This document shows positions 1 through 9,431 of a DNA stretch of 64,000 bases, piece after piece. The notes under the pieces are model-generated. The model did not search any database. It saw only the letters and a program-made list of their open reading frames with translations, and was not told the DNA's origin. Position 1 is the first letter of the stretch. The number at the start of each line of letters is the position of its first letter. The DNA is taken from assembly GCF_000143415.4 (NCBI RefSeq), contig NW_003314272.1:1943944-2007943 (forward strand). Direction: 5' to 3'. Position numbers and translations under genes: made by a program. This DNA is from Selaginella moellendorffii. Taxonomy: Eukaryota > Streptophyta > Lycopodiopsida > Selaginellales > Selaginellaceae.

Positions 1-2
1 TA

Positions 3-1937
3 GGGCACTCCAATTCCACCGGCAATGCGCTGCTGGAGGTGTTCTTCGCGGCGCGCAAGCCCTGGGAGGCGCTCAAAATCTACCGAGAGTTCCTGGCCCC
101 GTCTTGCAGGCCCAACCAGGCGATCTACGCCACGCTCATCGTGGAGTTCTGCAAGATCGGCGAGGCCGACCAGGCGCTCGAGCTCTTCCGGGAGATGAGG
201 CAAAACAAGGTGCCGCCGGATCGCCGCCTCTACACCGCGATGCTCCACGGCCTGTGCAGGCAGCGGCAGATCGAGGAGGCCTGGAGTCTCTACCGCGAGA
301 TGATCGATCGCAAGCTGGTGGACACCCGCGTTTGCACTGCGCTTCTAAATGGGCTGTGCAAAACCGGGCAGCTCGATCGAGCGATGTTACTGCTGGACGA
401 GATGCCATGCTCGCCGGACATGGTGGCCTTCACGGTGGTGATCAACGGCCTCTGCCGGGAGAAGAGGCTGGACGAGGCCTTCTCGGTGCTCGAGCGAGCT
501 GTAAGAGCCGGGTGTGAGCCCGACTATGTCACGTACAACGTTTTTATCGATGGGCTTTGCAAGGCCGAGAGGGTAGACGATGCCTTCCAGCTCCTCAAGA
601 AGATGGACGAGAAGAAGTGCTTGCCAACGACGGTCACTTACACGGCGCTCGTCGACGGCCTCCTCAAGGCTGGGAGGCTTGACGAGGCGATGGCTGTGCT
701 CGAGCAGATGGTCGAGAAGGGGAACTCGCCGACGCTCAAAACTTACACCGTCGTGATCGATGGCCTCTCGAAAGCTGGCAGGGTGGAAGAGGCCCGGAGG
801 ATCTTCGTGGACATGCTGGGCAATGGCTGCCGTCCGGATGCTTTCGTCTACACGGCTCTCATCAGTGGTCTAGCCAAGATCGGCAAGCTCGACGCGGCTT
901 TGGTTTATCTAAACCAGATGGTTGAGAACGGCTGCGTTGCCGGTCCTGCTACTTCCACTGGCGTCATTGACAGACTTTGCAAGTCTGGAAGGGTGGCGGA
1001 TGCTTGCGGTGTTTTGCACAAGCTGGTCGAGTATGGATCTTCCGTGGACGAGGTGACTTATAATGCGGTCATTACCGGGCTTTGCAAGTCGGGGATGGTA
1101 GACAAGGGCCACTGGTACTACCGTCAGATGTTTGCCAAAGGTATCGTTCCCACCGTAGTGACTTACAGCATTCTCATTGACGGGTTTTGCAAGGCGGACA
1201 GGATCATCGAGGCTCGGCATTTGTTTGACATGATGGTTCAGCAAGGACACATTCCCGACGATCTCGCCTACGGTGCTCTTATAGAAGGCCTGTGCAAATC
1301 TGGGAAGCCGGAGGAGGCCTATGCTTTGTATAAGGAAGCCAATGCTCGGAAGCACCACGCCACGGCTGTTCCAGACGTGGTGACTTACACCAGCCTCATC
1401 GATGGTCTCTGCAAGGCAGGCAGGATACTCGAGGCTAGACAGGTTTTCGACGACGTGAAAGACGCAGAGGACCTGGTCGCTTACAACTGCTTGCTCGATG
1501 GGATATTCAAAGGCGGAGAACCGGACGAGGCTTGCCAGTTCTTCGAAGAGATGCTAGAGGCAGGGATGGAAGCTGATTGTTTTACTTATAACATCGTCGT
1601 GGACGGGCTGTGCAAGGCCGGGAGGCTGGAAGAAGCTGTGAAGTTCTTTCAAGCTATGGATGACCGGGGTGTGGCTCGGGACGTGTGCTCTTACAACGCT
1701 CTCATCGACGGGTACTGCAAGTGTCACAACCTGGCGGCAGCGTTTGAGCTCCTCAAGAGCATGGTGGACGCTGGCATTTCTCCCAACATCATCACTTACA
1801 ACACACTGATTGGAAGTCTCTTCAGGGCCAAGAGGGTGACCGAGGCATTTGGGCTGTTCGAGGAGATGTCGTGCAGAGGGATAGCGCCCGACGCATTCAC
1901 GTATCAGGCTTTGAATCACTCCTTGCCAAAGCACTGA
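3..1937 (+). CDS. P-class PPR protein, 5' end outside the window
   Basis: This open frame runs through the left window edge without a stop, and the first in-window start-like codon (position 39) is GTG, so the gene is 5'-truncated by the window rather than starting here. The visible 644 residues are almost entirely 35-residue pentatricopeptide repeats of the P type, with the recurring core TYxxLIDGLCKAGRxxEA about 17 times. P-class PPR proteins bind single-stranded organellar RNA and act in RNA stability, splicing or translation; the target here cannot be told. No introns are seen. It ends with TGA only 50 bp before the ATG of a second P-class PPR gene on the same strand, so the two look like a tandem pair. 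PPR identity is certain; the function of this member is unknown. Confidence 0.93.
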   Translation, partial: GHSNSTGNALLEVFFAARKPWEALKIYREFLAPSCRPNQAIYATLIVEFCKIGEADQALELFREMRQNKVPPDRRLYTAMLHGLCRQRQIEEAWSLYREMIDRKLVDTRVCTALLNGLCKTGQLDRAMLLLDEMPCSPDMVAFTVVINGLCREKRLDEAFSVLERAVRAGCEPDYVTYNVFIDGLCKAERVDDAFQLLKKMDEKKCLPTTVTYTALVDGLLKAGRLDEAMAVLEQMVEKGNSPTLKTYTVVIDGLSKAGRVEEARRIFVDMLGNGCRPDAFVYTALISGLAKIGKLDAALVYLNQMVENGCVAGPATSTGVIDRLCKSGRVADACGVLHKLVEYGSSVDEVTYNAVITGLCKSGMVDKGHWYYRQMFAKGIVPTVVTYSILIDGFCKADRIIEARHLFDMMVQQGHIPDDLAYGALIEGLCKSGKPEEAYALYKEANARKHHATAVPDVVTYTSLIDGLCKAGRILEARQVFDDVKDAEDLVAYNCLLDGIFKGGEPDEACQFFEEMLEAGMEADCFTYNIVVDGLCKAGRLEEAVKFFQAMDDRGVARDVCSYNALIDGYCKCHNLAAAFELLKSMVDAGISPNIITYNTLIGSLFRAKRVTEAFGLFEEMSCRGIAPDAFTYQALNHSLPKH

Positions 1938-1987
1938 AGCGCGCCTTGGGGGTTTATGGTTTAGGGGTTTCCGAAGAGGGTCATGGC

Positions 1988-3931
1988 ATGAGCTTTGCGC
2001 TATGGTCAAGAGCAAGGATCACCAGGTTCCCGAACTTTCTCTTTCAGGCTAGGCGGTGGCCTTACTCCATTTCGGCTGCCAGTGAAGTGTATCATCAGTG
2101 TAACACGGAAAGAAGTCATGGAGGCGAACCCATTGCAGAGAAGAATGGACAGGAGCTTACAGACAGAGACAGTGCTGGAAGAGGCAGCGGAGAAGACAGG
2201 AAACGAAGCAGCAAGCAGAAGTTTGGTTACAAAGAAAGCATTGATACTCTCCTCAAAACTTTACTTGATCTCGAGGCTCAAGGTCGGTTTTTGGAGGTTG
2301 GAGGTGCACTGAGTGACTACAGAGGTGAACTCACATCCCGGATCGTGGCCCAAGTTTTGAAGCGGCTGAGAGACTACCGAGTAGCCTGGATGTTTTTCAA
2401 ATGGGCCGGTGAGCGGAGCAAGAGCTGCCACTCAAAGTTTTCGTGTGCTGGGCTTCTCCACATTTTTGTCAAGGCTGGAAAGCACCGCGAGGCGTACAGG
2501 CTGCTCAAAGAGGTGTTAGTAACCATCTGCGAACCGGATGTAGTGATGTACAGAACCGTGCTTGCCGGATGCTGCGTCGCAGGGGAAGTCAAGGTGGCTC
2601 GCGAGATTGTCGAAGATATGAAGGCCAGAGGTGTGGAACCCGACGTAGTGATCCACAACCTTGTCATCCGGCAACTCTGCGCTTCTGGAAATCTCGAAGA
2701 CGCGTTAGCTTACTTCGACGAACTGGACGACTCGCTGGATCTCACTCACTTTACCTTCAATCCGCTGGTTGCCGCTCTTTGCAAAGCAGAGAGGACGGAA
2801 GAAGCCATCGCTTTCGTCAAGAAGATGTCCGAGAGACGCTGTTTCCCAACTTTGTTCACGTATACTTCGCTCGTGGACGGGTTTCTCAAGCTAGGCAGGC
2901 TGGACGAAGCGCTCTTGCAGCTCAAGGAAGCTGTGGAGAGGGGCTTCATCCCCGATGCTGTCACGTACACCTCGATCATCGACGGGCTTTGCAAGCTGGG
3001 GAGAGTCGAGGAAGGCTGCGAAAGGTTTCACGAGATGAGAAACCGGGGCTACGAGCCCGACGCCGTCACGTATGCTGCTCTCATAGACGGGTTCATGAAG
3101 GCAAAGATGATCCCGAAGGCCCATCGAGTATACAGGCAAATGCTGCAGAGTGGCACCGTCGTGAGTACCGTGACTTACAACATCATTCTCGACGGCCTGT
3201 GCAAAGCCGGGAGAGTGGCCGAGGCGTACGCGACGTTCCTAGCGATGGAAGAGAGGGGCTGCGTTGCGACGGTGGTGACTTACAGCGCTCTCATGGACGG
3301 CTTCTGCAGCGAAGGTAACGTGTCCGCCGCCGTGGAGCTCTTCCGCCGGATGCTGGACCGAGGCTGCGAGCCAAACCTCGTCTCGTACAACATCATCATC
3401 CGCGGCCTCTGCCGAGCAGGAAAGCTGGCAAAAGCGTATTTTTACTTCGAGAAGCTGCTCCAGAGGAGGCTCTGCCCCGACGTCTACACCTTCAACGCTT
3501 TCCTCCATGGACTGTGCCAGCGCCTCGACACTGTGAGCGACGGGGTGGAGCTCTTTGAGAGCATGGTGTCGCAGGGAACGAGTCCCAATCTCCACTCGTA
3601 CAGCATTCTCATGGACGGGATCTGCAGAGCCGGGGGGCTGGAAGTCGCCCTCGAGATTTTCCGCGAGATGGTCTCCAGAGGCGTCGCTCCGGATGTGGTG
3701 GTGTTCAACACGCTGATCCGGTGGCTGTGCATCGCGGGGAGAGTGGACGAGGCCTTGGAAGTTTTCCGGGAGCTGGAGCGGCGAAGCGCTCCAGATGCTT
3801 GGAGTTACTGGAGCCTCCTCGACGGTCTGTCTAGGTGCGAGCGAATGGAGGAAGCTCGGTTGCTCTCCTTTCACATGAAGCTCCAAGGCTGCGCTCCTCG
3901 CCACTACGATTTGACGGTAAGGTTTTTGTAA
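1988..3931 (+). CDS. P-class PPR protein, tandem neighbour of the first
   Basis: I start at the ATG at 1988 (MSFALWSRARITRF...); the frame is open farther upstream but only from a GTG inside the previous gene. The product is about 647 residues. It has a basic, Arg/Ser-rich N-terminus without acidic residues, as in mitochondrial presequences, then a linker (about residues 60-130), then P-type PPR repeats to the C-terminus. It probably binds organellar RNA, likely in mitochondria. The unspliced stop is TAA at 3929-3931. A good donor (ACG|GTAAGG at 3917) and acceptor (TTACAG ending at 3967) would remove a 51-bp intron and give an alternative end at TGA 4001-4003 with 11 other residues. The repeat type matches the upstream gene, suggesting local duplication. 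Confidence 0.9.
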   Translation: MSFALWSRARITRFPNFLFQARRWPYSISAASEVYHQCNTERSHGGEPIAEKNGQELTDRDSAGRGSGEDRKRSSKQKFGYKESIDTLLKTLLDLEAQGRFLEVGGALSDYRGELTSRIVAQVLKRLRDYRVAWMFFKWAGERSKSCHSKFSCAGLLHIFVKAGKHREAYRLLKEVLVTICEPDVVMYRTVLAGCCVAGEVKVAREIVEDMKARGVEPDVVIHNLVIRQLCASGNLEDALAYFDELDDSLDLTHFTFNPLVAALCKAERTEEAIAFVKKMSERRCFPTLFTYTSLVDGFLKLGRLDEALLQLKEAVERGFIPDAVTYTSIIDGLCKLGRVEEGCERFHEMRNRGYEPDAVTYAALIDGFMKAKMIPKAHRVYRQMLQSGTVVSTVTYNIILDGLCKAGRVAEAYATFLAMEERGCVATVVTYSALMDGFCSEGNVSAAVELFRRMLDRGCEPNLVSYNIIIRGLCRAGKLAKAYFYFEKLLQRRLCPDVYTFNAFLHGLCQRLDTVSDGVELFESMVSQGTSPNLHSYSILMDGICRAGGLEVALEIFREMVSRGVAPDVVVFNTLIRWLCIAGRVDEALEVFRELERRSAPDAWSYWSLLDGLSRCERMEEARLLSFHMKLQGCAPRHYDLTVRFL

Positions 3932-4128
3932 GATTTCTCGACAGTGCTGATCGTTTTTTCCTTACAGCAATCGCGATTTTGTAGTTCTCTCTTTAAGAAC
4001 TGAAGTAAAGTTGGCATCATCGATGGTAAAGTCTTTTTTCCATTTGCAAGAAAGCTTGTTTACTGTGGTGGAGTAACAATAAGAAAAGGCTAGTTTGTAG
4101 GGACGTGCTGCCATTCTTTACCACGAAG

Positions 4129-4210
4129 GTGGACGTGCCGGAGTGGTTATCGGGCATGACTAGAAATCATGTGGGCTTTGCCCGCGCAGGTTCGAATCCT
4201 GCCGTCCACG
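4129..4210 (+). tRNA. tRNA-Ser (anticodon AGA)
   Basis: An 82-nt cloverleaf. The acceptor stem GTGGACG (4129-4135) pairs perfectly with CGTCCAC (4203-4209) and the discriminator is G4210. The anticodon arm CATGA-CTAGAAA-TCATG gives anticodon AGA. There is a long class II variable arm (GGGC TTT GCCC) typical of serine tRNAs, and a T arm GCAGG-TTCGAAT-CCTGC. No intron and no encoded CCA. The run TTTT at 4213-4216 is a Pol III terminator. It is an ordinary nuclear tRNA gene. Confidence 0.96.
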
Positions 4211-4389
4211 TCTTTTCGGTTTCGTCTCTCCTTTTTGGCTCCTTTCTCTTTTGGACCTCCTCTCATATTCTTTTCTCTTTCGTTTTGGGAGCTACAGAGT
4301 CTTGAATTCCAGGAGAAGCCGCGACAATTATCAATGGCAGGACCACATACAATGTCGGTGGAGTGAGAGAGAAGAGGAGAAATTCGGGC

Positions 4390-5396
4390 ATGGATTCTAA
4401 AGAGAGTCTCCTCTGCAAGGTACTTTGACACTTCCTTTGAAGAATTCCCAAATCGATTCTCTTCTGTACTTTTCTTCTCTTCATAGGACATTGGCGACAG
4501 ATTGGTCACACTGCAGCTGCATCGCTCTTTGCTGGAAAAGGACGTGAGTAAATCAGAGTCTATGCTCTGCGAGAAAACAATGGGGATTTTTCCTCTCTTT
4601 TTTTCCTCTTCCGCTGATCTCAAGCTCGGCATTGATACTCTCTGGCTGCGCAGGTCCAGAGACTGAAGACAAAGTTGAAGTATGAAACTGACATCCGCAA
4701 GGCACTGGAAACCGGGCTGGGCTTTGGAGACGAGGACTCAAATCTAGACGATGTTGAGCACAATCTTCCTGCCGAGGTTCGCGTCCTCTTCCTTTCCATG
4801 GTTTTTCGTTTTCTTGAATCGTTAGATCGCAAGCATCTTTCCTCCATGCAATGTGCCTGACTGAAGTTTACTTTCCTTTGTTTCATTCGTATCAATGCTT
4901 GCAGGTGCGCGAGCTTCTGTCAGACGTTTCATCGGTGGAATCTGTCGTCTCCAATCTGGAAGACAAGGTGGTGCTTCTCCGGCACGAGATTGGAAGCGCT
5001 CGAGCTGACCGGACAAGGATCATTGTCGACTCCGGCGAAACGTCCCTCGAGAGCCTCCAAGCCAGAGTCGAGGAACTCAAGATCAAAGTCCACGACATCG
5101 AGGTGGTGAGCTCCGACGTCCTGGCCCAGGATCGCCACCGCCGGATCAAGACCGAGCAAACGTTTCTGGGATTGCCCCTCGGCAGCAACGGCAAGAGGAA
5201 GCTGCTCCAGACGAAAACCGCGCAGGTTGCTCGTCCCAGGAGGAACTCTCTCGACGATGCCGACATCGGGAAGAGCAAGCAGCAGAGAGCCAATGTACCT
5301 CCTCTCTTCGGTGGGAAGCTCTACTCGTCGGTGGACGTTCCAAGCGCTTCCTCGCTCCTGGGACGACTCAGATCCAAGAAAAAACCTCCTCAGTGA
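4390..5396 (+). CDS. MIP1-type leucine-zipper (coiled-coil) protein, short form
   Basis: Four exons, all phase 0, join cleanly: 4390-4419, 4487-4543, 4654-4776, 4905-5396 (233 residues). The N-terminal 110 residues are a coiled coil with the pattern LEKDVQRLKTKLKYE...LRKALE, then LPAEVRELLSDVSSVES, which is the layout of the plant leucine zipper of ternary-complex factor MIP1. Family members usually continue into a DUF547 domain; this one ends after a basic Ser/Lys-rich tail (about residues 130-233) and has no DUF547. It is therefore either a zipper-only paralogue or a shortened copy. The role is likely protein-protein interaction. Its last exon overlaps the 3' end of the convergent PPR gene by 29 bp. 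Confidence 0.72.
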
Positions 5397-7023
5397 ACCA
5401 GCCCGGTGCCAGTTGATCGATCACTGACGCCCCCGACGACGATCTCTCGTGAACTTTGGCCGCCGCTGCCAGTGATCCCGCCGCCGATTCGTCCGGGAAG
5501 AACGGCATCACGTCCAGGAGCTCTTTGGCGTCGTGCACACGTCCGGCACGTCCGAGAGCGTCGACCATGCAGCAGTAGTGCTCCAGCGACGGCCTTCCAA
5601 GGCCGAAGTCCGCCACCATCGAATGGAAGCAGCTCCTGGCGTGGAAAACTCCTCCAAGGTGGCTACACGCTGCCAGAATGCTCGCCATGGTCATGGGGTC
5701 GGGGTTGGATCCCTCGACGCTCATCCGCGTGAAGAGATCGATCGCGGTGCCAAAATGCCCCCGCTTGGTAACTGCTGCTAGTGTAGAGTTCCACGATGTT
5801 CTGTCTCTAGCAGGCATTTTTTCGAAACATTTTAGAGCTCCATCATAATGGCCGATCTTTCCAAGGCTTTCAAGGACAACGTTGTGGGTTACAATGGATT
5901 TTTCCGGAATCATGGTAAGCAGCTCCAGTGCACGAGACAAATCACCACTTTGGGCATTTGCTGCCACGGTGAGATTCCACATTACGAGGTTGTGAAATGG
6001 AGCAGCATCAAAGACTTCTACTGCTCTGGAAAATTCGCTAGTTTTTATATGTGAAGCCATCAGATTCGCGTACGAGGATGCGTTGAGCTCTGGAATCTCG
6101 GAGATATCCAGCAGCCGGGCTCCAATCATCGCGTTCCATGACGCCAGATTCCATTCGGGCATGGAATGAAAGACGCTCAGCGCGAGATCGAGATATCCGT
6201 GCTGGCACAGGCCAACAACAATGCAGTTAAAGGGCACGATGCTTCGCTGAGGCATCAGGTCTAGCAAAAGCAGTGCCTGACCAAGATCCCCAGCTTTGGC
6301 ATTTGCTGCAACTAGAGCTGTCCAGGTTACAAGGTTTAGCTCCGGCATGGAATCAAACACATTCTTTACTGTAGATATACGAGAACCTACTGAAAACGCT
6401 TGTAACATTGCCGTCCAGGAAATCACGTCCCTGACCGGCATTGCATCGAAGAGTTCTTTCGCTCTCTCCTGATTCCCAGAAGCAGCATTTCCTGCAAGCA
6501 TGGTGTTCCAGGCAACAAGATTCCTCTCCGGCATTCGATCAAACAGAACCTCGGCGCACTCCAGCTGCCCGTTCCGAGCGTAGGCCTGGATCATCGCGCT
6601 CCACGCTACAACATCTGCATCTTGGATATCCGAAAACATCGCCTCGGCCTCGCGCAAGAAGCCCATCTCCGCATAGAGCCCCATCATCGCCGTCCGCACC
6701 ACCGAGTCCCACGCGGGCATCCGGTCGAAGACCCGCTTGGCCTCGTGGAGGAGGCCGTGGCGCGCGTAGCACTGGAAGAGCGCGCTCCACGAGAAGATGT
6801 TCGGGCGGGCGATGGACTCGAAGGCCAGGCGCGCGTCGCAAATGCCGCCGCAAGCTCCGTACATGTGCACGACCAGGTTGGCCAGGTATGTGTTGCCGCG
6901 GGTGTGGGCGCCGTGCGAGATCTCCCTGTGGAGCTGCCTCGCTTGCTCCAAATCTTTGGTGGAGCGCACGAGCGACGCGAGACGATCTTGTTCGTGCTTA
7001 ATCCCACGAGATTGCAAATCCAT
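5368..7023 (-). CDS. PLS-class PPR protein without DYW domain
   Basis: A single 551-residue ORF; ATG is the complement of 7021-7023 and TGA lies at 5368-5370. It has a short N-terminal region, then PLS-type PPR motifs (repeated LFDxMPxxxxVxWxxMLxxxAxxG), and the conserved segment HYCCMVDALGRAG near residue 490 that marks the last L2/S2 repeats of editing-type PPRs. It stops about 60 residues later, with no full E/E+ region and no DYW deaminase. PLS proteins select sites for C-to-U (in lycophytes also other) editing in organelles; a form lacking DYW would need a deaminase supplied in trans, or do another RNA-binding job. Two near-identical 99-bp repeats lie just upstream. Confidence 0.9.
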   Translation of the reverse strand: MDLQSRGIKHEQDRLASLVRSTKDLEQARQLHREISHGAHTRGNTYLANLVVHMYGACGGICDARLAFESIARPNIFSWSALFQCYARHGLLHEAKRVFDRMPAWDSVVRTAMMGLYAEMGFLREAEAMFSDIQDADVVAWSAMIQAYARNGQLECAEVLFDRMPERNLVAWNTMLAGNAASGNQERAKELFDAMPVRDVISWTAMLQAFSVGSRISTVKNVFDSMPELNLVTWTALVAANAKAGDLGQALLLLDLMPQRSIVPFNCIVVGLCQHGYLDLALSVFHSMPEWNLASWNAMIGARLLDISEIPELNASSYANLMASHIKTSEFSRAVEVFDAAPFHNLVMWNLTVAANAQSGDLSRALELLTMIPEKSIVTHNVVLESLGKIGHYDGALKCFEKMPARDRTSWNSTLAAVTKRGHFGTAIDLFTRMSVEGSNPDPMTMASILAACSHLGGVFHARSCFHSMVADFGLGRPSLEHYCCMVDALGRAGRVHDAKELLDVMPFFPDESAAGSLAAAAKVHERSSSGASVIDQLAPGWFTEEVFSWI

Positions 7024-7063
7024 CGCTCGTCCATCACAACCAAAAGAACAAGAGATCTGATAT

Positions 7064-7262
7064 CATCAAGATATGAAGAGAAGATCTATCATATTTGAGA
7101 ACAAGATTTTGAACAAGAGATCTATCACATTTGTGCGAGAAGACGATTCGATTGGAAAAAACCATCAAGATATGAACAGATGATCTATCATATTTGAGGA
7201 ACAAGACTTTGGACAAGAGATCTATCACACTTGTGCGAGAAGACGATTCGATTGGAAAACAA
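7064..7262. repeat. Tandem duplication, two 99-bp units
   Basis: Units 7064-7162 and 7163-7262 begin with CATCAAGATATGAA and end with GACGATTCGATTGGAAAA, and differ at only a handful of positions. Within each unit the motif AAGAGATCTATCA or GATGATCTATCATATTTG recurs, so an older shorter duplication is also visible. The array fills the gap between the PPR gene start (7023) and the 3' end of the RNase H-like gene (7299). It therefore lies in the presumed promoter of the PPR gene. Confidence 0.85.
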
Positions 7263-7298
7263 CTAAGTACAAAATTTGGAGATGGTTTGCGCGGGCAA

Positions 7299-7886
7299 TT
7301 AGCATTGTCCCGGCGGGATCAAGGGCACCAGCAAATCGCCCACGAAAGTACACCTCCGCTGCTGCCCCTCGAGCAGCGTCGCGCCGATTTTGGCGAGCTT
7401 GTCCGCCACCTCGTTGCCCAAAACCTTGTCGTGCCCTTTCACCTTGCAGAAGTGGACGTTGCAGCGCAGCATGCCCGCAAACAAGACAATGCTCTCCATG
7501 GTGCTCACGTCCGAGTGCCTGGACAGGTACGTCGAGTTCTCCATGTACATCTCCAGCAGCGTCAGCGAATCGTAGCTGTCCGTGTACACAAACACCTCAT
7601 GGTGGCGTACCCCGCCACCTTTCTCCTGCAGCATGATCGCCATCTGCAGCGACTCAAGCAGCCCTAACAGCTCAAAGGTGATGGCGGAGCAGCGCTTTAG
7701 GTCCTGCTGGGGTCGCCGCCCGTGTGCCTGGTACACACCTTGGCTCGGGATGTAAACGCCATAGCCACCGTGCTGCTGATTCCCGGGCCCGTCACACTTG
7801 TAAGATCCATCGGAGAAAATGGCCAGCCCGCCGTTGCGCATGATCATGGCATCGCTGTGATCGTTCTTGTGGATCAGGAGTGCCAT
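7299..7886 (-). CDS. RNase H-like protein (RNase HI fold), stand-alone
   Basis: A 195-residue single-exon ORF with ATG at 7886. The RNase HI active-site set is visible in order: D26 in FSDGSY, E72 in TFELLGLLESL, D103 in YTDSYDSL, H152 in VKGHDKVLGNEVADKLAK, and D162 in the same motif. All catalytic residues are present, so cleavage of RNA in RNA-DNA hybrids is possible. The domain occupies nearly the whole protein. There is no reverse transcriptase next to it, so this is either a cellular RNase H-like gene or a domesticated retroelement domain. It shares a 74-bp intergenic region (7887-7960) with a divergent PPR gene, and AAACCCTAG sits just upstream of its ATG. No organelle signal is obvious. 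Confidence 0.82.
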   Translation of the reverse strand: MALLIHKNDHSDAMIMRNGGLAIFSDGSYKCDGPGNQQHGGYGVYIPSQGVYQAHGRRPQQDLKRCSAITFELLGLLESLQMAIMLQEKGGGVRHHEVFVYTDSYDSLTLLEMYMENSTYLSRHSDVSTMESIVLFAGMLRCNVHFCKVKGHDKVLGNEVADKLAKIGATLLEGQQRRCTFVGDLLVPLIPPGQC

Positions 7887-7960
7887 CGTGAAACCCTAGA
7901 CTCAATCGGCAACGTTCCAACTTATATAGGATCTTGGAAAAGGAAAAAGGATCCATATAG
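7887..7960. promoter_or_regulatory. Short bidirectional promoter region
   Basis: Only 74 bp separate the divergent ATGs of the RNase H-like gene and the PPR gene. The gap holds a telo-box-like AAACCCTAG (7891-7899) beside the RNase H start and TTATATAG (7922-7929) about 35 bp before the PPR start. At least one transcript must have a very short leader, or must start inside the other gene. Confidence 0.45.
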
Positions 7961-9418
7961 ATGCCTAATTTTGATTCCTTGGTATCTCGCCTGAGATCCT
8001 GCAAGAGCCTGGTGGAAGCCGCGGAGATCCACTCGGGGATCGCGCCGGAGAGGGCGAGCTTGTACGTCGCCAACTTGGTGGTGGAGATGTATGGACGCTG
8101 CGGCTGCGTGGAGGCCGCCCGGGCGGTGTTTGAGTCCATGCAGGGCAAGCGCAACGCCTTCTCGTGGAATCTCATGATCCAGGCGTATGCCCGCAATGGG
8201 CATGTTGACGAGGCCAGGGCATTCTTCGACGCAATCCCGGATGGCGAGCGGGATGTTGTCGCCTGGAACACGGTGATCGCCCTATACGCACGGAGCGATC
8301 TTCCGGTAAATGCCAAGTTGCTGTTCGATCGGATGGAGTTTCGTGATCTTGTCTCGTGGACTTCTGTCGTGGTGGCGTTTGCCAGAACTGGGGATCTGGA
8401 GCAGGCGAGGGCTTTGTTCGACCTCATGCCTGAGTGGAATCAAGTGTCGTGGACGGCATTGATCTTAGCTTACGGACAAGCAGGAAAAATGCAGCTGGGG
8501 AAAGATCTGTATGATTCCATGCCGTGGCAAGATTCCGTGACTTGGACGACAATGCTTCAAGTTTATGCCCAATGTGGGCATCTGGAGGAAGCTCGGCTTA
8601 TGTTTGAGGCGCATCCAAATCGGAGTGTCGTGTCGTGGACGGTTTTACTGGCGTCGTATGCGCAGGCCTTGTGGATCGACGAGGCCGCAGAATTGTTTCT
8701 TAAAATGCCGCACAAGGACGTGGTTGCATGGAACGTATTCATTGCCGGACTTACCCACAATGGGGAGTTTCTGGCAGCGAAACGAGCCTTCGATCAAATG
8801 CCGCGAAGAAGTGTCGTCTCGTGGAATCTGATCGTATCCTTGTACGCGAGGGAGCTACTGATCGAAGAGGCGAGGTTTCTCTTTGAATCCATGCCCGAGA
8901 AGACGGAGGTTTCATGGGGCACGATCATCGCGGCATATGCCCGGACTGGGCATCTGCGCCAGGCGAGGCGCCTCTTCGATGCGATGCCACGCCCGGATCT
9001 CGAGTCGTGGAACGCGATTCTTGCGGCCTCGGCACGCTCCGGCGAGTCCCTCGCCCTGCTGCGGCTGATGTGCGTCGAGGGCATCGCCCCCAACGCGATC
9101 TCGCTGCTGGGCGTGATGAACTCGTGCAGCCATCTGGGCCTCGTGGACGAGGGCGTGAGGATTTTCGCGTCGTTGCAATGGGACCTCGCGATCGCGCCGA
9201 TGAAGGAGCACTACTGCTGCGTGATCGATCTTCTCGGGAGGTCGGGGGATGTGGAGGCCGCGGGGGAGCTGAGCGGTGCCATGCCCAGCGGTGGCGATGT
9301 GGTGGCGTGGATCACGGTGCTGGCTTCGCGCAGCGTCCAGCGCGGTGACCACGAGAGGATCGAATGCGCCGCGCTCATGGAACAAGCGAGGAGTTTAAAT
9401 GGTTCAAGCAGGAAGTAG
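7961..9418 (+). CDS. PLS-class PPR protein without DYW domain
   Basis: A 485-residue single-exon ORF starting at ATG 7961. It opens with the typical editing-PPR start LVSRLRSCKSLVEAAEIHS, followed by about 12 PLS motifs (LFDxMPxxDxVSWTxMLxxYAxxGH) and the terminal HYCCVIDLLGRSGDVEAA block near residue 410. It ends about 50 residues later in a short partial E-like tail; no E+ or DYW is present. It is probably an organellar RNA-binding specificity factor. The next gene (TruA family) begins 13 bp after its stop, or overlaps its last 20 bp if the upstream ATG is used. Confidence 0.9.
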   Translation: MPNFDSLVSRLRSCKSLVEAAEIHSGIAPERASLYVANLVVEMYGRCGCVEAARAVFESMQGKRNAFSWNLMIQAYARNGHVDEARAFFDAIPDGERDVVAWNTVIALYARSDLPVNAKLLFDRMEFRDLVSWTSVVVAFARTGDLEQARALFDLMPEWNQVSWTALILAYGQAGKMQLGKDLYDSMPWQDSVTWTTMLQVYAQCGHLEEARLMFEAHPNRSVVSWTVLLASYAQALWIDEAAELFLKMPHKDVVAWNVFIAGLTHNGEFLAAKRAFDQMPRRSVVSWNLIVSLYARELLIEEARFLFESMPEKTEVSWGTIIAAYARTGHLRQARRLFDAMPRPDLESWNAILAASARSGESLALLRLMCVEGIAPNAISLLGVMNSCSHLGLVDEGVRIFASLQWDLAIAPMKEHYCCVIDLLGRSGDVEAAGELSGAMPSGGDVVAWITVLASRSVQRGDHERIECAALMEQARSLNGSSRK

Positions 9419-9431
9419 GGTGTTTTATAGC

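Noticed and set aside
104-517. Long out-of-frame ORFs overlapping the PPR genes (also on opposite strands, e.g. 3239-3904 and 16111-17277)
   Set aside because: They are shadows caused by high GC and repeat periodicity; they carry no family features while the PPR frames do.
9399-9431. ATG at 9399 as start of the TruA-family gene
   Set aside because: It would overlap the preceding PPR coding end; the residues it adds are not conserved-looking. Kept only as an alternative.
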